This document shows, piece by piece, positions 8,184 to 15,681 of a DNA stretch of 64,000 bases. This DNA is from CAVQGM01 sp963712065 (GTDB lineage Bacteria; Actinomycetota; Acidimicrobiia; Acidimicrobiales; Acidimicrobilacustridaceae). The DNA lies in assembly GCA_963712065.1 (NCBI GenBank), contig CAVQGM010000001.1:930001-994000 (forward strand), in the 5' to 3' direction. Position 1 is the first letter of the stretch. Every line of letters starts with the position of its first letter. Made by a program: the position numbers and the translations under genes. The notes beneath the pieces are model-generated. The model made no database searches, was not told where the DNA came from, and was given only the letters and a program-made list of their open reading frames with translations.

Positions 8184-8374
8184 CCGGTCGACCCAGCCGA
8201 ACCGGTCGGGCCGGTCGGGCCGGTCGGGCGGTGGGGGCGGTCGGGGCGGTCCCGGCGAGGCGATCCGTGAGGCGCCGCCGGCGGCGACGGGAGGCCCTCG
8301 GCCACGTACGGCTGGTCGGCCGCGCCGATGTCGGGCCGCGGTCCCCCGGACCGGGTCACGTCCCCTGCGGCCAT
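8180..8374 (-). CDS. 64-aa Pro/Gly/Thr-rich small protein (putative)
   Basis: Frame from ATG 8374 with GAGG 7 nt upstream, ending in a TGA that overlaps the GTG of the membrane-protein gene (GTGA). The product is hydrophilic with a low-complexity tail (repeated Arg/Asp/Pro, then PTGPTGPTG). It matches no family I know. Without it, about 240 bp between two same-strand genes would be empty. The overlap and ribosome site support translation, but the biased composition is also what a chance frame in a GC-rich repeat would give. Confidence 0.4.
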   Translation of the reverse strand: MAAGDVTRSGGPRPDIGAADQPYVAEGLPSPPAAPHGSPRRDRPDRPHRPTGPTGPTGSAGSTG

Positions 8375-8426
8375 GGCGTCGCCTCGTCCTCCCGTCCCGC
8401 CCACCGGTCGGTCCGGGCGGTGCGGC

Positions 8427-8669
8427 TCAGGCCGACCCGCCCGAGACCGGGGGCAGGACGGCGATCTCGTCGTCGTCGCCGGCGGCCTCCGACACGTCGG
8501 TGGGCTCGCCGTTGCGCCACACCCGGCACCCGGCGAGCACCTCGGCGAAGGAGGCGCCGTAACGGGCCACCGCTCCGTCGAGCACCTCGCCCACGGTCGC
8601 CCCCGGCACCACGTCGCGCGCGGTGCCGGCGGCCTCGCGTGCCGAGGCGAACAGACGGAGCACGGCCAC
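8427..8669 (-). CDS. MoaD/ThiS-family sulfur carrier-like protein
   Basis: 80-aa beta-grasp protein resembling the small subunit of molybdopterin synthase: LRLFASAREAAGT at the N-terminus, a central helix (VGEVLDGAVARYG), then GDDDEIAVLPPVSGG. In active carriers the Gly-Gly is the very C-terminus and is adenylated, then thiocarboxylated. Here two residues (Ser-Ala) follow it, so either trimming is needed or the protein is not a sulfur carrier. No other moa/thi gene lies nearby. Confidence 0.85.
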   Translation of the reverse strand: MAVLRLFASAREAAGTARDVVPGATVGEVLDGAVARYGASFAEVLAGCRVWRNGEPTDVSEAAGDDDEIAVLPPVSGGSA

Positions 8670-8675
8670 CGGACG

Positions 8676-8681
8676 AGCCTA
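8676..8681 (-). promoter_or_regulatory. -10 element, leaderless type (moaD-like gene)
   Basis: TAGGCT on the minus strand ends 6 nt before the GTG at 8669, with no Shine-Dalgarno. Confidence 0.5.
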
Positions 8682-8747
8682 GTGGGGGGTCGGCACGGCC
8701 CGTCGTTGGGAGCCGGACCGCGCCGCGGGGCTGTCGGTGGGAGCCGA

Positions 8748-8753
8748 TAGCGT
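8748..8753 (+). promoter_or_regulatory. -10 element, leaderless type (histidine phosphatase gene)
   Basis: TAGCGT ends 9 nt before the ATG at 8763. Confidence 0.45.
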
Positions 8754-8762
8754 CCGAGGCGC

Positions 8763-9353
8763 ATGACCAGGATGCTGCTCGTCCGGCACGGCCAGTCGGA
8801 GTGGAACGCCGAGGGGCGTTGGCAGGGTCGGGCCGATCCCGCCCTGTCCGACCTGGGCCGGCTCCAGGCCCGCCACGCCGCCGGGCGAGTGGGCACCGTC
8901 GACGTGATCGTCGCGTCGCCGCTCACCCGGGCCCTGCACACCGCCACCATCATCAGCGAGGCGCTCGGGGTGGGCCCGGTGGTGCTCGAACCCGACCTCG
9001 TCGAGCGCGACGCCGGCGAGTGGTCGGGGCTCACCAAGGCCGAGATCGAGGTGCGCTACCCCGGCGACCTCGACGCCCAGCGCCGGCCGCCCGGCTACGA
9101 GCCCGACGAGTCGGTGCTGGCCCGGGTCACGGCCGCCCTCGACCGCATCGAGGCCACCTACCGCGGCGGCCAGGTGCTGGTGCTCACCCACGGCGGTGTC
9201 GTGTACGTGCTCGAGGAGGCCCACGGCGAGCAGGCCGGGCGCCTCCCCAACCTCGGCGGGAGACCGCTCGTCCACCATCGCGAGCGCCTCGCCCTCGAAC
9301 CTCGCGTGCTGCTCGTCGACCCCGACGAGCTCACCGTCCCGGCCCAGATCTGA
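8763..9353 (+). CDS. histidine phosphatase family protein
   Basis: 196-aa member of the phosphoglycerate-mutase-like superfamily. The catalytic RHG motif is at residues 8-10 (LLVRHGQSEWN), the second Arg is in SPLTRALHTA, the conserved Glu in LVERDAGEWSGL, and the second catalytic His in VLVLTHGGVVYVL. Enzymes of this branch are mostly phosphatases with varied small substrates; the sequence does not fix which. Two residues separate it from the YgjP-like gene, so they are probably co-transcribed. Confidence 0.9.
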   Translation: MTRMLLVRHGQSEWNAEGRWQGRADPALSDLGRLQARHAAGRVGTVDVIVASPLTRALHTATIISEALGVGPVVLEPDLVERDAGEWSGLTKAEIEVRYPGDLDAQRRPPGYEPDESVLARVTAALDRIEATYRGGQVLVLTHGGVVYVLEEAHGEQAGRLPNLGGRPLVHHRERLALEPRVLLVDPDELTVPAQI

Positions 9354-9360
9354 GCAGCCC

Positions 9361-9987
9361 ATGACCCTCTTCGACCTCCCCGACCACCCCGACCTGGACG
9401 ACCCCACCGTCGGCGACGACCTCGACGACCTCGACGACCTCGACGACCCCACCGTCGGCGACGAGCCGAACCGCCGGCCGGCCCGCCCCGGTCTCCCGGT
9501 CGTCGTCGAGCGCAGCCGCCGACGCCGCAAGACCGTGCAGGCGACCGTGGTCGACGGCGTCATCCGCATCCAGATGCCCGACGGGCTCTCCGACGAGGAG
9601 GAGGCCCACCACATCGGGCAGATGGTCGGTCGCATGGAGCGCCGCCTGCGCTGCGACCTCGTCGACCTGGAGGCGCGCGCCGCCGTGCTCGCCGATCGCT
9701 ACGAGCTCCCGACCCCGCAGCGCGTCCGCTGGGCGGCGCAGCAGCGCCGCTGGGGGTCGTGCACCCCGTCGACCGGCACCATCCGCATCTCCGACCGCCT
9801 CGCCGGCCACCCGCCCTGGGTGCTCGACTACGTGCTCGTGCACGAGCTGGCCCACCTGGTCGAGGCCAACCACTCCCCCGCGTTCCACGCGCTCGAGGCG
9901 CGCTACCCGAAGGCCGAGCGGGCCATCGGGTACCTCCTCGCCCTCGGCGTGCGCCTCGACGCCGACACGCTCGAGCCGTTCCGCTAG
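9361..9987 (+). CDS. YgjP-like metallopeptidase domain protein (DUF45)
   Basis: 208 aa. The zinc-binding motif HELAHLVEANHSPAF (HExxH plus a third His) and the preceding RWGSCTPSTGTIRIS strand are diagnostic of the YgjP/DUF45 gluzincin-like family. The N-terminal 40 residues are acidic with an internal repeat (DDPTVGD twice around DDLDDLDDLDD). ATG 9361 is used because the longer frame runs back into the phosphatase gene. Its TAG shares the CTAG tetranucleotide with the opposing methyltransferase stop. Confidence 0.88.
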   Translation: MTLFDLPDHPDLDDPTVGDDLDDLDDLDDPTVGDEPNRRPARPGLPVVVERSRRRRKTVQATVVDGVIRIQMPDGLSDEEEAHHIGQMVGRMERRLRCDLVDLEARAAVLADRYELPTPQRVRWAAQQRRWGSCTPSTGTIRISDRLAGHPPWVLDYVLVHELAHLVEANHSPAFHALEARYPKAERAIGYLLALGVRLDADTLEPFR

Positions 9988-10670
9988 GCGCGCCGGGCGC
10001 GGGTCCGCGTGCCCACCGCCAGCACGTGGGGCCAGGGGTAGCCACGGTCGAGCCGGCGGGTGCGCACGTCGAGGCCGACGTCGGCCAGCACCGCGGCCAG
10101 CTCGACGAGCGACGGGAACGAGAGGTCCTCGCCGGCGGTGATGCCGAGCACGCCGGTCGACAGCTTCTCCTGGGCGGCCATCACCGCGAACTTCCACCGC
10201 GGCCGGTCGTCGACCTCCTTGACCACCAGCCGACCCTCCGGCGCCAGCTCGGCGGCATAGGCCGCCAACAGGGCGGCGCGCTTGGCCGGGTCGAGGAGGT
10301 ACAGCACGTCCGCGATCACCACCGCGTCCCAGGGGCCGGGCACCACCTCGCCCGGCTCGACCACCGAGAACACCGGCGGTCGCGTCCCCGGGGGCAGGCG
10401 GGTCGCCGCCCGACGGGCGATCTCGACCTTGTGGGCGTCGATGTCGACCCCGGCCAGCTCCCGCGTGGGCGCCGCCAGGGCCAGGTAGGTGGTGAGCAGG
10501 CCGTGGCCGCAGCCGACCTCCAGCACCCGGCCGACCAGGGGCACCTCGCGCTCGATGGCAGGGAACGGTGCCGACCACCACCGCACCAGGGTGTGGAAGC
10601 GGTCGCCGCGCGCCTCGTCGGCGTAGGCCGCGAGCGCGGCCCGCGCCGGCGGCGAGGTCGGTCCCCTCAT
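9984..10670 (-). CDS. class I SAM-dependent methyltransferase
   Basis: 228-aa protein. The SAM-binding motif I is VLEVGCGHGLLTTYLAL, an acidic loop GVDIDAHKVEIARR follows, then WDAVVIADVLYLL and the post-motif LAPEGRLVVKEVD. The start ATG 10670 overlaps the stop of the ChbG-like deacetylase gene as ATGA; the longer in-frame extension is a shadow of that gene. Last gene of a six-gene coupled operon, so a lipid or glycan substrate is possible, but that is inference from context. Confidence 0.88.
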   Translation of the reverse strand: MRGPTSPPARAALAAYADEARGDRFHTLVRWWSAPFPAIEREVPLVGRVLEVGCGHGLLTTYLALAAPTRELAGVDIDAHKVEIARRAATRLPPGTRPPVFSVVEPGEVVPGPWDAVVIADVLYLLDPAKRAALLAAYAAELAPEGRLVVKEVDDRPRWKFAVMAAQEKLSTGVLGITAGEDLSFPSLVELAAVLADVGLDVRTRRLDRGYPWPHVLAVGTRTRARRA

Positions 10671-11569
10671 CGGGCGGCGGGCGGTGCCGTGGTCGGTCCC
10701 GGCCCGTCGGCGGCCTCGAGGTCGGTGAGGGTGGCGAGGTCGGTGAGGGTGGCGAGGTCGCCGAAGGTGCCGAGGCGGAAGCCGTGGGCGTCGACGGCGG
10801 CCCGCACCGCCGGCGAGCGCAGGGCGGCCAGCTCCTCGCCCCAGCGGTAGTCCCACCGGTACCGCACCAGCGCCGGGTCGTCGCCCTCGCCCGGGTGGGT
10901 GGCGAGCTCGGCGCTCGACGCGCCGGCCAGCCGGGCCAGGGCGGCCACCATCGCGGGTACGTCGAGCGTGCCGGCCTCGTCGAGCCCGGTGGACGCCGCC
11001 GCGTAGCGCCAACCGGCGGCGTCGAGGCGTTGCTCGAGCTGCCGGCCGAGGCGGCGGACGGTGACGCCGACGACCCCCCGGGCACCGGAGCGCATGACCC
11101 GCACGACCCGGACCCCCGCCCGTTCGCCGACGTCGAGGACCACGTCGCGCACCATCGGCCAGAGGTGCACGTTCTGGTGGGTGTCGAGGTGGTCGACGGT
11201 GACACCCACGTCGCGGATCCGGCCGAGCTGGGCGTCGAACTCCCGCCGCAGGTCGTCGGGGTCGATGCGCCCGGCCGCACAGGCGGGCAGGAACGTGCGC
11301 CACGACAGGTGCAGGCGCCCGTGCCGGTCGACGAGCGAAGGGATCTCGGCGGCGGTGAGCAGCGGGGGGTCCTCGCCGACGACGGCGAGGTGGGCACCGG
11401 CGCCGAGCGAGGGGGCATCGGCCAGCCAGCGGGCCGTGCGGGCGAACCCGGGGGCGAGGGTGAGCACCGAGGTCGAGGTGACCACGCCGTCGCGGTGCGC
11501 GTCGAGGATGGCGCGTGACACCCCCTCGGTGAGGCCGTAGTCGTCGGCGTTGACGATGAGCAGGGTCAT
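10667..11569 (-). CDS. ChbG/HpnK (YdjC-like) deacetylase
   Basis: 300-aa carbohydrate deacetylase-like protein. Metal-ligand motifs of the YdjC fold are visible: NADDYGLTEGVSRAI at residues 7-21, HL near 60, and DHLDTHQNVHLWP. The family removes acetyl groups from chitooligosaccharides (ChbG) or acts in hopanoid biosynthesis (HpnK). Near the C-terminus LATLTDLATLTDL reflects an 18-bp tandem duplication. It overlaps both neighbours by ATGA, sitting between a dolichol-phosphate-mannose-synthase-like GT2 and a methyltransferase, which favours an N-acetylated glycolipid substrate. Confidence 0.88.
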   Translation of the reverse strand: MTLLIVNADDYGLTEGVSRAILDAHRDGVVTSTSVLTLAPGFARTARWLADAPSLGAGAHLAVVGEDPPLLTAAEIPSLVDRHGRLHLSWRTFLPACAAGRIDPDDLRREFDAQLGRIRDVGVTVDHLDTHQNVHLWPMVRDVVLDVGERAGVRVVRVMRSGARGVVGVTVRRLGRQLEQRLDAAGWRYAAASTGLDEAGTLDVPAMVAALARLAGASSAELATHPGEGDDPALVRYRWDYRWGEELAALRSPAVRAAVDAHGFRLGTFGDLATLTDLATLTDLEAADGPGPTTAPPAAR

Positions 11570-12357
11570 GGGATGGCGGGGCCGTCGGGCGGCGACAGCC
11601 GGAGCACCTCGGGGGGAAGGGGGCGGATCGCCTGGAGCTCGGCGCGCCGGTCGAGCATCTCCCGCACGATGTCGACGATCACCGCGTTGGACGACAAGGT
11701 CGAGATGCCGCGTGTGCGGGGGAAGTAGTCGACGCCGAACTGGACGATCCGGTAGCCGAGGCGTTCGGCGCGAGCCAGCAGCTCGACGTCGACGAACGAG
11801 CCCTCGCTCTGCAGGGTGAGGTGGTCGAAGACGCGCCGCCGCACGAGCTTGAAGGCGAAGTTCATGTCGCGCAGCCGCAGTCCGAACAGCGCGTGCACCA
11901 GGTGGTTGTACACGTACGAGTAGACGAGGCGGCGGGCCCCCTCGCCGGTGCGGTCGAAGCGGTAGGCGCTCACGATGTCGGCTTCGTAGAGCCGCAGGAG
12001 CCGCACCGCCTTGGCCACCTCGGCCATGTCGAAGGGCAGATCGGCGTCGGTGTAGAGGATCAGCTCGCCGGTGGCGGTGGCGAAGCCGGTCTTGAGCGAG
12101 CCCCCGAGCTTGCGGTTGCGGTCGTGGTGGACCACCGACACCTCCGGGTGGCGGGAAGCCAGCTTGTCGGCGATGGCACCGGTGGCGTCGGTCGAGGCGT
12201 CGTCGACGATCAACACGTCGAACGAGCCGATCTCACCGGTGTCGACGAGCCCTCGACCGGCGTCGAAGGCGGCGGCGACGGCGCGCTCGATGGTCGCCTC
12301 TTCGTTCCACATCGGGAAGAAGATCGTGAGCGACTCGAAGTGCGGCGCTCCGGTCAT
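11566..12357 (-). CDS. family 2 glycosyltransferase (polyprenyl-phosphate type)
   Basis: 263-aa GT-A enzyme resembling polyprenyl-phosphate mannose/glucose synthases. The nucleotide-binding motif is IVDDASTDATG, the metal motif YTDADLPFD, and MNFAFKLVRRRVFDHL corresponds to the acceptor region. There is no C-terminal membrane helix. It is 1 nt downstream of the PIG-V-like mannosyltransferase, which would use such a polyprenyl-phosphate sugar on the outer face, so the pair is functionally sensible. Confidence 0.9.
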   Translation of the reverse strand: MTGAPHFESLTIFFPMWNEEATIERAVAAAFDAGRGLVDTGEIGSFDVLIVDDASTDATGAIADKLASRHPEVSVVHHDRNRKLGGSLKTGFATATGELILYTDADLPFDMAEVAKAVRLLRLYEADIVSAYRFDRTGEGARRLVYSYVYNHLVHALFGLRLRDMNFAFKLVRRRVFDHLTLQSEGSFVDVELLARAERLGYRIVQFGVDYFPRTRGISTLSSNAVIVDIVREMLDRRAELQAIRPLPPEVLRLSPPDGPAIP

Positions 12358-12358
12358 C

Positions 12359-13636
12359 TCACGAAACGTAGTAGCCCCTGCCGTAGAACGACGTCAGGAC
12401 GACCAGCAGCACCGCCGACGCCGGCAACACGACCCAGCGGGCCCTCGGGTGGTCCTCGAGCAGTTGCCCGGCGACGGCGAAGCACGGGAACGCCGCCAGC
12501 ACGTACCGACCCACGCCCTGGAAGTCCTTGGTGCCGAGGAGGGGGATGCCGAGCACGGCGACGCAGTAGACGCCGTAGCCCCAGCCCATCCATCGCCAGA
12601 CGATCACGGCCAGTCCGAGGGCGACGACGATGGCGACGGCCTGGAGGAGGATGCCGCTCGAGTAGACGCTGTCGTACCAGGGTCGCGCCGTGCTGTTCGT
12701 CGTGTCGCTGAGCGCGTCCTTGACGAAGTACGGCAACCGACCCACCTTGTCGAAGAACGCCACCTTGAACCAGGTGCTCGGCTCGGACGGCTGGTCCCAG
12801 CCCGGCGCCTGCTGCACCTCGGCGAAGGCCAGGGGCTCCGACCAGCGGGCCCAGAGGTAGCCGACGTAGGCGCCGATGCCGGCCAGGGACAGCAGCACGC
12901 CGGCGTCGGCCGGGCGCAGCTCCCGCCACGACCGGAGCCCACCCCTGCGGTGCAGCGTCACGGCCACCAGGCCGATCACCACGGCGAGGCCGACCGGTCG
13001 GGTGGCGGTGGCCACGGCACCGGCCAGTCCGGCGAGGACGGGGTGGTCGTGCTCGACCAGGACGAAGGCGCCGAGCACGGCGACGAGGAAGAGCGCGTCG
13101 GCGTAGACCGCACCGACCAGGTACCAGGCCCACGGGTAGACCACGACGGTGAGCACCGTCCAGCGCGCGACCGACTCGCCGAACCGCTCGATGGTCCACC
13201 GGTGCAGCAGGACCGTCATCCCGAGTCCGCACACCGCGGTGACGATCATCCCGGCGACGATCTCGTCGCGCACCACGACCGCGAGGGCGCGCATGAGCAG
13301 CGGGTAGGCGGGGAAGAACGCGACCGGCGACTGCACGGTCGGGTCGACGTAGAAGTAGCCGTTGACGGCGATGTAGTCGTACCAACCGCCGTCGAAGCGG
13401 AACCACCCTCCCAGTACCCCGTCACCGGGGAACGGGGTGGGTCCGACCGGATAGTGCACGTTCGGGTCGAACCAGGTGTTCGAGGCCCAGACGACCGCCA
13501 CGAGGGCGAGGGCCACCACGAGCCATGCCTCCACGGGGAAGGCGACCTCCGCCCAGAGCCGGGCCAGGCGGCCCCCCGTCGGCGCCCCGACCGGCGGCTC
13601 CACCGGGGGCTCGACCGGGGGCTCGACCGCCGTCAC
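12359..13636 (-). CDS. PIG-V-like integral membrane glycosyltransferase
   Basis: 425-aa GT-C-type protein with about ten hydrophobic segments. The first luminal loop contains FDGGWYDYIAVNGYFY, the conserved Asp-bearing loop of PIG-V-like mannosyltransferases, followed by QSPVAFFPAYPLLMR; ATRPVGLAVVI is another family hallmark. The N-terminus has an EPPV repeat. GTG 13636 overlaps the LLM gene stop (GTGA); the much longer open frame upstream reads through two other genes and is rejected. Probably uses a lipid-linked sugar made by the neighbouring GT2. Confidence 0.85.
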   Translation of the reverse strand: MTAVEPPVEPPVEPPVGAPTGGRLARLWAEVAFPVEAWLVVALALVAVVWASNTWFDPNVHYPVGPTPFPGDGVLGGWFRFDGGWYDYIAVNGYFYVDPTVQSPVAFFPAYPLLMRALAVVVRDEIVAGMIVTAVCGLGMTVLLHRWTIERFGESVARWTVLTVVVYPWAWYLVGAVYADALFLVAVLGAFVLVEHDHPVLAGLAGAVATATRPVGLAVVIGLVAVTLHRRGGLRSWRELRPADAGVLLSLAGIGAYVGYLWARWSEPLAFAEVQQAPGWDQPSEPSTWFKVAFFDKVGRLPYFVKDALSDTTNSTARPWYDSVYSSGILLQAVAIVVALGLAVIVWRWMGWGYGVYCVAVLGIPLLGTKDFQGVGRYVLAAFPCFAVAGQLLEDHPRARWVVLPASAVLLVVLTSFYGRGYYVS

Positions 13637-14742
13637 GCCTCGGCCTGCCGTGGCGAGGTCGGCACCGCCGTCGTCAGCGGCGCGTGGTCGAGGTGCGGGA
13701 GCACGAGTCGCCCGAAGCGCTCGCACTCGTCGAGGTGCGGGTAGCCCGACAGGATGAAGGCGTCGATGCCGAGGGAGCGGTAGGCCTCGAGCTTGGCCCG
13801 CACCTGGTCGGGGTCGCCGACGATGGCGGCACCCGCGCCCGAGCGGGCCCGCCCGATGCCGGTCCAGAGGTGGTCCTCGACGAAGCCCTCGTCGTCGGCC
13901 CGGTCGCGGAGATCGGCCTGGCGAGCCACCCCGACCGACGCGGTGTCGAGGGACCGGGCCCGGATGCGGTCGCCCTCGGCGTCGTCGAGTGCGCCCACCA
14001 GGTGGCGGGCGGCGGCGCGCGCCTCGGCCTCGGTCTCGCGGACGATCACGTGGGCGCGGTACCCGAAGCGCAGCACCCGTCCGTGGCGGGCGGCCCGGTC
14101 CCGCAGGTCGGCGACGATGGCGGCCACCTCGGGGAACACGTCGGGCCACATCAGGTAGACGTCGGCAGCGGCGGCGGCGGTCTCCCGGGCGGGCTCGGAC
14201 AGCCCCCCGAAGTAGAGGGGCGGACAGCGACCCGAGACGGGCCGGGCCGACGGCGGGTCGAGCGTGAGATCGAGGAACTCGCCGTGGTGGTCGACCGGCC
14301 GGCCGTCGAGGAGGCAGCGGAGCACCTCCATGGTCTCGAGCGTGCGGGCGTAGCGCGGCGCCGAGGCCAGCTCCTGGCCGGGGAGGTCGCTGGAGATGAT
14401 GTTGATCGTGAGCCGACCACCCGTCATCTGGTCGAGCGTGGCGAGTTGCCGGGCCAGCTGGGGGACCCAGAGCTCGCCGACCCGCACCGCCACCAGCAGG
14501 CGGGTCCGTTCGGTCATCGGACCGACGCCGCCGGCGAACGCCACCGTGTCGATGCCGAGGGCGTAGCCGGAGGGCAGCAGCACGTTGTCGAAACCGAGCC
14601 GGTCGGCGGCGAGGACGATGTCGCGGCAGTGGGACCAGGAGCTGCGCAGCGCCGGGTCGGGCACGCCGAGCTGCTCGTAGTCGTCGTCGCAGAGCGCACC
14701 GAACCAGGCGATCTCGGCCGGCGGCTGGTCGGTCGTGCTCAT
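13633..14742 (-). CDS. LLM-class flavin-dependent oxidoreductase (SsuD-like)
   Basis: 369-aa bacterial-luciferase-type monooxygenase using reduced flavin. FGALCDDDYEQLG near the N-terminus, FDNVLLPSGY, TERTRLLVAVRVG, DQMTGGRLTINIIS and the C-terminal GDPDQVRAKLEAYRSLGIDAFILSGYPHLDE match the alkanesulfonate monooxygenase branch. No flavin reductase or sulfonate transporter is adjacent. ATG 14742 overlaps the aldo/keto reductase stop (ATGA). Confidence 0.88.
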   Translation of the reverse strand: MSTTDQPPAEIAWFGALCDDDYEQLGVPDPALRSSWSHCRDIVLAADRLGFDNVLLPSGYALGIDTVAFAGGVGPMTERTRLLVAVRVGELWVPQLARQLATLDQMTGGRLTINIISSDLPGQELASAPRYARTLETMEVLRCLLDGRPVDHHGEFLDLTLDPPSARPVSGRCPPLYFGGLSEPARETAAAAADVYLMWPDVFPEVAAIVADLRDRAARHGRVLRFGYRAHVIVRETEAEARAAARHLVGALDDAEGDRIRARSLDTASVGVARQADLRDRADDEGFVEDHLWTGIGRARSGAGAAIVGDPDQVRAKLEAYRSLGIDAFILSGYPHLDECERFGRLVLPHLDHAPLTTAVPTSPRQAEA

Positions 14743-15656
14743 GGCAGGGGTGCTCCTTGGCTCGCCTCGACGATCCGGTAGAGGTCGCGGCGGTCGAGGC
14801 GGACGGCGAGGGCGCCGACGGCGGCGAGCAGCCGCTCGGGGCGTTGGCTCCCGACGATGGCGACGGGTCGTGACGGGTGGGCGAGCACGAAGGCGAGGGC
14901 GACACCCACTCGGTCGGTGCCCTCTCGCTCGGCGAGCTCGTCGAGCACGCCGACGAGCGCGGGGGCGATGCCCTCCCCGGTGGCGAGGCGACCACCCGCG
15001 AGCGGGCTCCACGCCAGAGGGAGCAGGCCGAGCCGCTGGGCCTGGTCGAGCGTCCCGTCGCGCAGCGGGTCGAGGCGGGCGGCGGAGTACTCGGGCTGGG
15101 TGGTGGCGAGGGCGGCACCCCGTGCGGCGAGCGCGGCGGCCAGCGCGTCCACCTGACCGACCGTGTGGTTGGAGACGCCGAGCTGGCCGATCTTGCCCTC
15201 GTCGCGCAGGGCGACGAGCGCGTCGGCCACCTCGTCGGGTGACGCGAAGAGATCGGGCCGGTGGATCTGGTAGAGGTCGACGTGGTCGACGCCGAGCCGT
15301 CGCAGGGACGCTTCGCACGCGGCGCGGATCGCCGGACCGCTCGAGTCGTAGGGCACGCCCGGTCGGATGCCCCCCTTGGTGGCGAGGACGATGCGGTCGC
15401 GCCGGTACGGCGACCGGGCGAGCACCTGGCCGAGCAGCGCCTCGGCGGCCCCGAAGCCGGCGCCGCCCCAGTCGAGCCCGTACACGTCGGCGGTGTCGAC
15501 CAGGTGCAGGCCGAGGTCGACGGCCTCCCCGAACAGGGCCTCCGCGTCACGGACATCGGCGTGGGTGAACCGCCAGCACCCGAAGGCGAGGGGCCCGACG
15601 AGGGCACCGGACCCCCCGAGAGGGCGCGGACGGGGGTCGACCAGGTTCGGGTCCAT
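14739..15656 (-). CDS. aldo/keto reductase
   Basis: 305-aa NADPH-dependent carbonyl reductase of the TIM-barrel AKR family. Catalytic Asp/Tyr in LHLVDTADVYG, Lys in LATKGGI, His in YQIHRPDLF, and the cofactor-binding region AIVGSQRPERLLAAVGAL are all present. First gene of the six-gene minus-strand operon, with a promoter overlapping that of the divergent oxidoreductase gene. Substrate unknown. Confidence 0.92.
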   Translation of the reverse strand: MDPNLVDPRPRPLGGSGALVGPLAFGCWRFTHADVRDAEALFGEAVDLGLHLVDTADVYGLDWGGAGFGAAEALLGQVLARSPYRRDRIVLATKGGIRPGVPYDSSGPAIRAACEASLRRLGVDHVDLYQIHRPDLFASPDEVADALVALRDEGKIGQLGVSNHTVGQVDALAAALAARGAALATTQPEYSAARLDPLRDGTLDQAQRLGLLPLAWSPLAGGRLATGEGIAPALVGVLDELAEREGTDRVGVALAFVLAHPSRPVAIVGSQRPERLLAAVGALAVRLDRRDLYRIVEASQGAPLP

Positions 15657-15666
15657 GGCGGATCCC

Positions 15667-15673
15667 TAGACTA
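15667..15673. promoter_or_regulatory. Overlapping divergent -10 elements
   Basis: The heptamer reads TAGACT (15667-15672) on the plus strand, 9 nt before ATG 15682, and TAGTCT (15668-15673) on the minus strand, about 11 nt before ATG 15656. The two genes would compete for polymerase at one spot. Confidence 0.4.
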
Positions 15674-15681
15674 CGACGCCC

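Noticed and set aside
12359..15607. A 1,082-residue open frame on the minus strand
   Set aside because: Only its last 425 residues (PIG-V-like) make protein sense; the rest is an antisense-frame shadow of the LLM and AKR genes, rich in Arg/Pro without domains.
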